Source: an uncultured Collinsella sp.
Lineage (GTDB): Bacteria; Actinomycetota; Coriobacteriia; Coriobacteriales; Coriobacteriaceae
DNA: 64,000 bases
NCBI GenBank assembly: GCA_900765115.1
Contig: CAAFQK010000109.1
Location: forward strand, 6,811 to 70,810
Reading direction: 5' to 3'
Part shown: one piece after another, positions 17,653 through 23,967 of the stretch
Layout: each line of letters opens with the position of its first letter
How positions within the stretch are numbered: the first letter of the stretch is position 1
Made by a program: the position numbers and the translations under genes
Notes under the pieces: model-generated
Told to the model about the DNA's origin: nothing
The model's input: the letters and a program-made list of their open reading frames with translations, nothing else
The model's database searches: none

Positions 17653-18451
17653 TGGCCTTGCTCCTCTTTGACTCCTTGCGGAGAAGCATGTAGAAACGGG
17701 TGTTGCCGACCACGTAGCGCTTCACCAGGCGCTTGGGCTCCTGCATCATGCGGAAGAGCCACTCCAGGTTCGCGCGCTGCATCCACATCGGGGCGCGCGG
17801 GATGTTGCCGGAGACCACGTCGAACGAACCCCCCACGCCCACGAAAGCGCCCTTGGCGCCCAGCTCGCGGAAACGCTCGATCAGGCGTTCCTTCTTGGGC
17901 GAGGTGATGCCCACGAACACGATGTCGGGCTCGGCCTGCTCAACCTCGGCGACCACGGCATCGAACTCGTCTTCGCCGAAGTAGCCGTCACGGTAACCCG
18001 CAAGGACCATCTTGGGATACCTCTCGGACAGTACCTCGGCGGTCTTTGCGACCACTTCGGCTTTGGCGCCTAGCAGGTAGACGCTGTGCCCCTCACGCTC
18101 GGCCAGCCCACACAGCTCCCACATGAGGTCGATGCCGGCCACGCGCTCGGGCAAGTCCACGCCCAGCTTCTTGGCGGCCATGACCATGGACGCACCATCG
18201 GCGTTTACGATCTCGCAGCGGCGCACGCACGCATCCATCTCGGGATCGTCGCGCATCTGAAGCAACTTGTCGGCGTTCACGCCGATCAGATGGGCGAAGC
18301 GCCCCTCCTTGATGAGGGCATCGGTCGCCTCGACGGTCTGCTCCATCGTCCAGGGATCGACGGGGGCGCCCAGGACTTCGACTCGTCCGGGAAGATCAAC
18401 CGTTGAACCGGTGCCTTCGTAATTCCCTATAGTCTCTTTAGCAAGCGCCAT
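17645..18451 (-). CDS. WecG/TagA/CpsF family glycosyltransferase
   Basis: 268 residues of the GT26 family: NADKLLQM, VNADGASMVMAAKKLG, RVAGIDLMWEL, LLGAKAEVVAKTAEVL and IVFVGITSPKKERLIERF in family order. Members add ManNAc or ManNAcA as the second sugar on undecaprenyl-PP-linked GlcNAc. I chose ATG 18451, which overlaps the sugar transferase stop by 14 bases; a TTG at 18469 is possible but has no ribosome site. The neighbouring wecB supports a UDP-ManNAc donor. Confidence 0.9.
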   Translation of the reverse strand: MALAKETIGNYEGTGSTVDLPGRVEVLGAPVDPWTMEQTVEATDALIKEGRFAHLIGVNADKLLQMRDDPEMDACVRRCEIVNADGASMVMAAKKLGVDLPERVAGIDLMWELCGLAEREGHSVYLLGAKAEVVAKTAEVLSERYPKMVLAGYRDGYFGEDEFDAVVAEVEQAEPDIVFVGITSPKKERLIERFRELGAKGAFVGVGGSFDVVSGNIPRAPMWMQRANLEWLFRMMQEPKRLVKRYVVGNTRFYMLLRKESKRSKAND

Positions 18452-19253
18452 TTCCGCTGACAACCTCAATCACTGTGAGTAGGATTATTTTGAAATCGAA
18501 GAAAATGCCTCGTTTGGCTATATATTCAAGATCGCGTCGGACCATCCCGTCGAATCCAGTCGAGTTACGCTCAGTGACTTGCCACCAGCCGGTGATGCCA
18601 GGCTTCACGGCAAGACGCTGCAGGTCGTACTCGGTGTACTCGGCCACCTCATTCGGAAGTGGCGGGCGCGGGCCGACGACGGACATCTGGCCCAGAAACA
18701 CGTTCAGGAACTGTGGGAACTCGTCAATGGAGTGCTTGCGGATGAACTTGCCGATCCTGGTAACGCGCGGGTCCTCCTTCATCTTGAACATGGCACCGGC
18801 GATCTCGTTCTGCTCCTTGAGATCTGCCAGGCGCTCGTCGGCGTCCTTGTACATGGAGCGGAACTTCCACATGCGGAAGGTGGACAGGCTGCCGTCGGGG
18901 TGGGTCTGGCCCACGCGGATCTGGCTGTAGAAGGGGTTGCCCTCGCTCTCAAGGCGGATGGCCGCGGCAAGCACAAGGCTGGGAACGGCGATGACGGCCA
19001 GCACGCAGCCGCTGAACACGACGTCAAAGGCGCGCTTAACGGCGCGGTAGACCAAGCGCGAACGATCCCAGTCCATGATGGACTGCATAGCCTTGTAGCG
19101 GCCGGCGCCCTCGCGTCGGTCCATGGCCTGAGCAATGAGCGCTGCCCCCGCAGGCGCATCCGTTGCAAATTGAGTTTTATCCGACACGTTTTCTTCCAAG
19201 ACCTCGTCCCCGGGTCGGGGATCCTCCCTGTTCTGTGTAGCGATCGCCTGCAA
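18438..19253 (-). CDS. Undecaprenyl-phosphate sugar phosphotransferase (initiating enzyme)
   Basis: 271 residues. A single N-terminal hydrophobic hairpin (FDVVFSGCVLAVIAVPSLVL) is followed by the Bac_transf catalytic domain: FRMWKFRSM, IRKHSIDEFPQFLNVFLGQM, VVGPRPPLPNEV and VKPGITGWWQVTERN. It loads the first sugar-1-phosphate onto undecaprenyl phosphate and so starts each repeat unit. The long N-terminal membrane domain of WbaP/CpsE forms is missing, as in short PglC-like members. The frame opens at TTG 19253, right after the loaP stop; GTG 19187 with GGAAG upstream is an alternative start. Confidence 0.88.
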   Translation of the reverse strand: MQAIATQNREDPRPGDEVLEENVSDKTQFATDAPAGAALIAQAMDRREGAGRYKAMQSIMDWDRSRLVYRAVKRAFDVVFSGCVLAVIAVPSLVLAAAIRLESEGNPFYSQIRVGQTHPDGSLSTFRMWKFRSMYKDADERLADLKEQNEIAGAMFKMKEDPRVTRIGKFIRKHSIDEFPQFLNVFLGQMSVVGPRPPLPNEVAEYTEYDLQRLAVKPGITGWWQVTERNSTGFDGMVRRDLEYIAKRGIFFDFKIILLTVIEVVSGNGAC

Positions 19254-19799
19254 CTAGGCGATTGCCTTTTTAAGGTTGCGCATGACGCGCTGCTCGCTTG
19301 AAAGCACGGCAAGGCCAACGCGGGTGGTTACGCGTCGGCCGCACAGATCGAGCTCCAGATAAGCAGCGCTCTTGCGTCTGTTAATGTTTTTGATGAGGCC
19401 CTCGTGGCCCAGCAGCGGACCTGCCGTTACTACGACCTGATCGCCGTCTTTTAGGGCTTCGCTCATGGGCACAACGCGGTCTCCCCTATGCGTAAAGCCG
19501 CCAATAAGCTGGACCTCTTCTTTTGCCAGCGGCACAAACTGACCGTCCTGGGAAAGTACCCGGGCAAAGTCGTCCATGCGTAGCAGATACTGTTGCACGG
19601 TTCGGGGATCTGCCGTATCGCAGATAAGATAACCGGGAAAGAACGGCTTGATCGTATCGACCCATTCGCCGTGTACCTTGATCTCGGTTTGAAATTGGGG
19701 GTAAAAGAGCTCCTGCATGATGCCAGCCGGCACCAAACGCTCGATGCGCTCGCGCATTACATCTTCGCGGCCGTTAATGACCTGGATCACATACCACAC
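19254..19799 (-). CDS. loaP: NusG-paralogue transcription antiterminator (LoaP/RfaH-like)
   Basis: 181 residues with an N-terminal NGN domain (WYVIQVINGREDVMRERIE, FYPQFQTEI, FFPGYLICDT) and a C-terminal KOW segment (GPLLGHEGLIKNINRRKS). Specialised NusG relatives of this kind ride with RNA polymerase to prevent premature termination in long polysaccharide or antibiotic operons. It is the first gene of the roughly 19 kb capsule transcript, as expected. GTG 19799 is preferred because AGAGG lies 6 bases upstream; GTG 19805 is the other option. LoaP itself acts on a leader RNA hairpin, and the leader here is strongly folded. Confidence 0.85.
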   Translation of the reverse strand: MWYVIQVINGREDVMRERIERLVPAGIMQELFYPQFQTEIKVHGEWVDTIKPFFPGYLICDTADPRTVQQYLLRMDDFARVLSQDGQFVPLAKEEVQLIGGFTHRGDRVVPMSEALKDGDQVVVTAGPLLGHEGLIKNINRRKSAAYLELDLCGRRVTTRVGLAVLSSEQRVMRNLKKAIA

Positions 19800-19825
19800 G
19801 AGCACCCTCTTGCTGTCTTACGTGT

Positions 19826-19898
19826 GGCTCACGGGGTTTGGGTATGGCTTCGCCAGGGCGCTTGTGCGCGAAGGCGCTCCATATTCAAACCCTGAGCC
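19826..19898 (-). promoter_or_regulatory. Leader RNA hairpin just before loaP
   Basis: Outer arms 19826-19840 (GGCTCA, GGGTTTG with a 2-base bulge) and 19886-19898 pair, and an inner stem (TATGG, CTTCGC with GCGAAGG, CCATA) pairs inside them. It ends 21 bases before the first start codon, so it lies in the 5' untranslated RNA. It is a candidate antitermination target. Confidence 0.6.
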
Positions 19899-19994
19899 CA
19901 GTCAGACAAGCACGTGGCTCTGCCCCACCGTGAACGGTATGTACATATGCAGTTGCTAGGGACGCGGACGTGTATCGCAGAATGACCGCATCCC

Positions 19995-20054
19995 CAGCTG
20001 GCTGCGTGCGAGCCAGTCAAGCGGGAACAAAACTGGACCGCACGCAAACAGCTG
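19995..20054 (-). promoter_or_regulatory. Second nested hairpin in the capsule leader
   Basis: CAGCTG at 19995-20000 pairs with 20049-20054, TGCGTGCG at 20003-20010 pairs with 20039-20046, and CCAGT at 20013-20017 pairs with ACTGG at 20032-20036. Three stacked stems make a long, stable leader hairpin, about 100 bases upstream of the first one. Confidence 0.55.
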
Positions 20055-20255
20055 AAGGACTGCTACGTATTGGCATGCAAACTAGTAAACATCTGCACCT
20101 TAGAAATAACTTAATGCAAACAATTTAAGTCGCTTGACCTCTTTATTGGAGCTCGTGGTGTTTCTGGCACCGCCGTTACGGCCGGATGCTGATCGACCCT
20201 GTGCTTTGTGGCTTGCTGGAGCCGTGAGCGCAGTTGAACTCATGTAACGTTAGGT

Positions 20256-20264
20256 ATTCTAGCA
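20256..20264 (-). promoter_or_regulatory. Candidate extended -10 promoter of the capsule operon
   Basis: The minus strand reads TGCTAGAAT, an extended -10 form; no clear -35 is present 17 bases upstream. A start near 20249 would give a leader of about 450 bases before loaP. Weak call, based on one element. Confidence 0.35.
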
Positions 20265-20600
20265 CAAGCTGTTAGCGAAATTGATTTGGGCTGCGTTGGA
20301 CAACATATCGTTCATTTGACGTGCTTAAGGGGGTTATTTTGGGATGTTGTTCACATTGACGCAGGTTATTGGGGTGCTGGCAATAATTGGGAGCGTTCCT
20401 GAAGCCCAAATGAAGCAGCGAGCAGCGCCGATAATCGCGTTTGTCTAACAAACTACGTACAGACATGAGAAATAAATTGTGCAACTTTTTATGGGGCGGG
20501 CGCGGGCGTCGCATTGCGAAGATACTCATCGCACAATAGACACGCCTGGCTACAGAGTCAACACATTTTGAGGCAGATTGTTGGACGACTTTTTAGGTGT

Positions 20601-20625
20601 AGTTGTCGCAAAATTTGCGACAACT
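20601..20625. repeat. 12-bp perfect palindrome in the gap between capsule operon and IS element
   Basis: AGTTGTCGCAAA and its exact complement flank a single central base. A second, bulged hairpin built on TTTTGCA lies at about 20652-20681. No gene is supported between 20265 and 20711, so these may be operator sites or remnants. Confidence 0.5.
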
Positions 20626-20841
20626 GCTGCTGACGGCGAACTTGAACAGGAAAGCATTTTGCATATTTTGCAAAAATGCAGTTCAGCCACTTAATATCGC
20701 ATGCAAAGACGATATGAGAAAGCCATTGGGGCCGCCTCCCCCGCGGCGCAGCTTCTTTCCGCGGGCTCGGGGTGCCACAATGGGCTTTGAGTATCGGCCC
20801 GTGCGGTAGCCCTTACCGCACCTGCGGGGAGGAGGCTTCCC

Positions 20842-21951
20842 ATGCCCCATGTTACCTCCATCGGCCTGGACGTCCACGCGCGATCGGTCGCCGCGGCGGC
20901 GTTCAACCCCTTCACCGGCGAGGTGGTGCACCGCGACTTCGGGACGGACGCCGCCGAGATCGCCGAGTGGGCGCTCGGGTTCGAGGAGCCCAGGGCCTGC
21001 TACGAGAGCGGCCCCACCGGCTTCCACATGGCGCGCGAGCTGCGCGCGCTCGGCCTCGACTGCGCTGTGGCCGCCGTCTCCAAGATGCAGAGGCCGGCGG
21101 CGGACGCCCGGCGCAAGAACGACCGGCGCGACGCCGAGTTCATCGCCCGCATGCTCGCCACCCACAACATCGTCGAGGTCCCGCTGCCCGACATGGCGGT
21201 CGAGGCCGCCCGGGACCTCGACCGCGCCCTCGACGACGCGACCCGCGAGCTCCGCCGCTCGAGGCAGCGTCTCAACATGTTCCTGATCAGGCTGGGCCAC
21301 GTCTGGGACGAGCGCAACGCCGACGGGGCGAGGAAGAAGGCCTGGACGAGGGCCCACTGGAGGTGGGTCTCGGAGATCAGGCTCGAGGGGCCGCAGCGCG
21401 ACGCGCTGGAGTACTACGTCACGGCCGCCCGCTGCGCGGAGTCGGACAGGCGGCAGCTCGAGAGGAGGGTCGTCGCGCTGGCGGGCACCGACCGCTGGCG
21501 GGCGACGGTGGAGGCGCTGTCCTGCATCAAGGGTGTCGACACCCTGACGGCCTTCAGGCTCGCGGCGGAGGCCGGGTCCTTCAGCAGGTTCCGCTCGGCG
21601 CCGGCCTTCGCGAGCTGGTGCGGGCTCATCCCGTCGGAGCACTCGAGCGGCGAGTCCGAGCGGCGCGGCGGGATAACCAAGGCCGGCAACGCGCTCGCGC
21701 GCACGGCGCTCATAGAGTCCGCATGGCACTACTCCACGTGCTCCCCGAGGCCCAAGGCCCCAGCCCCCGGCACCGACGTGCCCCCGGTGATACGCTCGAG
21801 GGCGGACGACTGCACCGCCAGGCTCCACCGCCGCCGAGAGGCGCTGGCCGCGGCGGGCAAGAGCGCGTGCAAGGCCAACGCCGCCGTGGCGCGCGAGCTC
21901 GCCTGCTGGGTCTGGGAGATCGGGTGCAGGTCCGAGGGGACCGTCCTCTAG
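20842..21951 (+). CDS. IS110-family transposase (DEDD recombinase)
   Basis: 369 residues. The N-terminal RuvC-like DEDD domain is visible as SIGLDVHARSVAAAAF (D10), YESGPTGF and KNDRRDAEF. The C-terminal Transposase_20 domain has CIKGVDTLTAFRLAAEAGSF and SWCGLIPSEHSSG with the Ser-rich catalytic segment, then GGITKAGN. Length and order match an intact transposase. ATG 20842 has GAGGAGG upstream. In this family target choice is guided by a structured RNA made from the element's own non-coding end. GC is high and the frame undamaged, so it may be active. Confidence 0.93.
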   Translation: MPHVTSIGLDVHARSVAAAAFNPFTGEVVHRDFGTDAAEIAEWALGFEEPRACYESGPTGFHMARELRALGLDCAVAAVSKMQRPAADARRKNDRRDAEFIARMLATHNIVEVPLPDMAVEAARDLDRALDDATRELRRSRQRLNMFLIRLGHVWDERNADGARKKAWTRAHWRWVSEIRLEGPQRDALEYYVTAARCAESDRRQLERRVVALAGTDRWRATVEALSCIKGVDTLTAFRLAAEAGSFSRFRSAPAFASWCGLIPSEHSSGESERRGGITKAGNALARTALIESAWHYSTCSPRPKAPAPGTDVPPVIRSRADDCTARLHRRREALAAAGKSACKANAAVARELACWVWEIGCRSEGTVL

Positions 21952-22149
21952 CGGCCGGCGACAACCGACTCCCGCCGGGAGGGCCCGCGCCTCGACGCAT
22001 CGCCGGCGCGAGTTCACGACCTTTTTGATGGGCAGCCCCCGGGCCGCGCCCGACAAAAGACTGGATTCGTACGATAGCGCCGGACGGAGAATCGAAATGC
22101 GGTGGGGTGCGCGGACATACCGGGCTGACCGCCGGAAGCGCACCCGCAA

Positions 22150-22211
22150 GAGCCCGCGGATATTAGCTTGCCAGGCAAGCGTCGACTAAGCCATGCAGCG
22201 TGCGCGGGCTC
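22150..22211 (+). ncRNA. Structured 3' end of the IS element, candidate bridge/seek RNA region
   Basis: GAGCCCGCG at 22150-22158 pairs with CGCGGGCTC at 22203-22211, enclosing a tight GCTTGCC/GGCAAGC hairpin. The non-coding 3' side of the transposase gene is about 335 bp, against about 130 bp on the 5' side. IS1111-group guide RNAs are reported from the 3' side. The call is positional and structural only. Confidence 0.4.
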
Positions 22212-22226
22212 TCCCGACGGGAAACG

Positions 22227-22251
22227 AAAAAGCCCGGTTTCAAACCGGGCT
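22227..22251 (-). terminator. Hairpin with T-tract, second terminator behind tRNA-Phe
   Basis: AGCCCGGTTT and AAACCGGGCT form a tight hairpin; on the minus strand it is followed by TTTTT. It could equally be part of the IS 3' RNA, since it lies inside the inverted repeats. Confidence 0.5.
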
Positions 22252-22289
22252 CGAACGAACATGCCTATTGACAATGGCTTTCTCATATT

Positions 22290-22316
22290 AGAAAAGGACC
22301 CCTTTGCAGAGGTCCT
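22290..22316 (-). terminator. Rho-independent terminator of tRNA-Phe
   Basis: On the minus strand AGGACC and GGTCCT pair around a 9-10 base loop and are followed by TTTTCT. It begins about 14 bases after the tRNA 3' end. Confidence 0.7.
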
Positions 22317-22329
22317 AGTCAATTCAAGG

Positions 22330-22402
<73 letters not shown>

Positions 22403-22434
22403 ATTTGAGGTGTGCCTTGTTTCAAGGCTTGATT

Positions 22435-22462
22435 AGTATAACCAAGGACGCGTTCCGGTCAA
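22435..22462 (-). promoter_or_regulatory. Promoter of tRNA-Phe
   Basis: On the minus strand TTGACC (-35) and TATACT (-10) are separated by 16 bases, about 25-30 bases ahead of the tRNA 5' end. Both boxes are near consensus. Confidence 0.75.
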
Positions 22463-22525
22463 CCGAGAATTTTAAAAAAGTTTTTGAGCACAGCCTCGGT
22501 TCTATAAATCGGCACGTCAGAGACA

Positions 22526-22813
22526 TCAGCCGGCAGCAAGAAGTTTTTCGCTCAGAGCCGCACGGGCAAACTCACTTGGCGTCATCCCCTCGGCAGCCGC
22601 CCGTCGACGAATGGCCTCCTTCATTCCCAGAGGAATCTTGACCGACAGCGTTGCCGTCCCCTCACCTGAGAGCGGGGGCCGCCCGTGCACGATCCCCCCA
22701 ACGGTATGCTCGCCGTCCGGAAACCCGCCATGCTCGTACGACTCGCACCACGCGTCAATCATTTCATCCGTTACAACCTGACCATTGGCAGCCGTATACG
22801 CCTTGCTCATCAT
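22526..22813 (-). CDS. Antitoxin-like protein with C-terminal ribbon-helix-helix
   Basis: 95 residues. The C-terminus TLSVKIPLGMKEAIRRRAAA followed by EGMTPSEFARAALSEKL reads as a CopG/BrnA-type ribbon-helix-helix DNA-binding fold. The N-terminal part is acidic and probably contacts the partner. The ATG at 22813 overlaps the stop of the toxin-like gene (ATGATGA), which ties their translation. Order toxin then antitoxin matches BrnTA modules, where the second protein binds the toxin and represses the operon. Assigned from sequence pattern only. Confidence 0.72.
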   Translation of the reverse strand: MMSKAYTAANGQVVTDEMIDAWCESYEHGGFPDGEHTVGGIVHGRPPLSGEGTATLSVKIPLGMKEAIRRRAAAEGMTPSEFARAALSEKLLAAG

Positions 22814-23076
22814 CGACCCCTCTGCCGAGCTTGCTCGATCTCTTGCCGGAATTTCTTCTGAACCGGAGACAGGGCATGAATAATGAGCCATCCACGAATT
22901 AGTTCGACTGCAACAAGTTCCATACTTCGACCATCTGGAAGCCATCCAATGGCAAGCCATCTCGGCGGCTCGTCCTCCGACTCGCGGCGAATGCACTCAG
23001 TAACCGCGAACCAGGCACCAAGCACTTTCTTTTCCGTCAAGTGTTTTTTGGCGTTGGGATGGATCTCAACATCCAT
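22810..23076 (-). CDS. BrnT-like toxin candidate
   Basis: 88 residues: a basic small protein with RWLAIGWLPDGRSMELVAVE and IIHALSPVQKKFRQEI, which parallels the core of BrnT (a RelE-fold ribonuclease): a 'IGRS..GR..xxx' strand pair then 'RIIxAR'. ATG 23076 has GGAGGAG 6-8 bases upstream, and a much longer frame upstream is not supported. The pair may be a BrnTA-like toxin-antitoxin module or a related uncharacterised one. The usual Arg of the last strand is replaced by Leu (HAL), so activity is uncertain. Confidence 0.65.
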   Translation of the reverse strand: MDVEIHPNAKKHLTEKKVLGAWFAVTECIRRESEDEPPRWLAIGWLPDGRSMELVAVELIRGWLIIHALSPVQKKFRQEIEQARQRGR

Positions 23077-23134
23077 GCATCTTCTCCTCCATCTTACCCA
23101 ATTTCGTATGACGAAAGTCCGCTGTCGCCAATTC

Positions 23135-23494
23135 TTACGCCGGCACTTGTTGAAAGGCGGGAGGTGTAGCGAGGATTGAAGGGCGTTCCAGCACCGCCCA
23201 GGCACCGGGACAGGAACACATGCGCCAAGGACGGACGTTTTCGTAGCACGCGAGGATGCTGCCGTTTCGATCGATAAAGGCAATGTCGATGGGATAGGCC
23301 ATAAAGCAGGTGTGGACCGAAGAGCAGCGTGGAAACGCCATGACGAGCGGCAACCCGTTGGCGGCAATCGGCGACCGCCCCAGCATGCCACGCAGGCGCA
23401 CGACAAACGACTCCGCCACCACAAACTCGGCCGGCGTCCAACCCAGCCTGTTGAGTGCCCGCGCGTAAGCGATGTAGGACGAGACCGCGGTCAC
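23135..23494 (-). CDS. DUF192 domain protein at the end of the Tad operon
   Basis: 119 residues starting at GTG 23494, which overlaps the TadE-like stop. The DUF192 core is visible: VVRLRGMLGRS, CFMAYPIDIAFIDRNGSILA and a final ERPSILATPP. In most homologues the strand before LDIIFID carries 'FWMKNT'; here it is CFMAYP. DUF192 proteins are small beta-rich proteins of unknown role, often secreted, and are found with Tad loci in Actinobacteria. No signal peptide is visible here. Confidence 0.72.
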   Translation of the reverse strand: MTAVSSYIAYARALNRLGWTPAEFVVAESFVVRLRGMLGRSPIAANGLPLVMAFPRCSSVHTCFMAYPIDIAFIDRNGSILACYENVRPWRMCSCPGAWAVLERPSILATPPAFQQVPA

Positions 23495-23967
23495 ATGACC
23501 ACCCCCGGACGCCATGGATCGACCGTCACCGCGCGCTCGTGCGACAACGTTGTCGGCGCCCCCAGCGGAACGCCAGCGATGCTGAGAGAAGTCGGCCACG
23601 GCTCATAGTGCATGGTGCAGGTGTAGGTCCTAAACGTACCGGATAGGGAGAGCAGGCCACCATCCGATGCCTCCGCGCCTTGCTCGCTCGACACTTCGAT
23701 CTGCAAGTCATAGCCTTCCATGGCATTCAGAATTTGAGTCTGGACCGTCACCGAGGCATCGGCAGAGCTCTCGTCACCCTCCCCGCTCGGCGCCACGGCA
23801 TGCGCTAGCACGATATCGGGCACCACGCGATCGAAGCGCGCGACCGCGTCGGCAAAGACCATGACGTTGTACACGATAAGCGCCAGAACCAGCAGGACGG
23901 GCGTGACCACGGCCATCTCGACCGTCGCCTGGGCGCGCTCCTCGCACAGGCGCGTGCGGATGCCCAT
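23491..23967 (-). CDS. TadE-like pseudopilin
   Basis: 158 residues. A short basic leader RTRLCEERAQATVEMAVV runs into a hydrophobic segment VLLVLALIVYNVMVFAD (about 22-40). The glutamate in ATVE is at the place of the conserved Glu+5 of TadE-type pseudopilins, which are cut by TadV and set the pilus base. The ATG at 23967 overlaps the stop of the previous gene (TAATG). The rest is a soluble beta-rich domain ending in GVVM. Confidence 0.8.
   Translation of the reverse strand: MGIRTRLCEERAQATVEMAVVTPVLLVLALIVYNVMVFADAVARFDRVVPDIVLAHAVAPSGEGDESSADASVTVQTQILNAMEGYDLQIEVSSEQGAEASDGGLLSLSGTFRTYTCTMHYEPWPTSLSIAGVPLGAPTTLSHERAVTVDPWRPGVVM

Larger units (their letters stand above)
20712..22288 (+). 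mobile_element. IS110/IS1111-family insertion sequence
   Basis: One transposase gene is bracketed by 17-bp perfect inverted repeats, at 20712-20728 and 22272-22288, giving a span of about 1.58 kb. IS1111-group members carry such subterminal repeats, whereas classic IS110 members lack them. No target duplication is expected in the family and none is seen. The exact ends may lie a few bases outside the repeats. The element sits between the capsule promoter region and tRNA-Phe. Confidence 0.65.

Noticed and set aside
20683..22149. 488-codon minus-strand frame across the IS element
   Set aside because: It lies on the complement of an intact IS110 transposase and is very Arg/Gly/Pro-rich.
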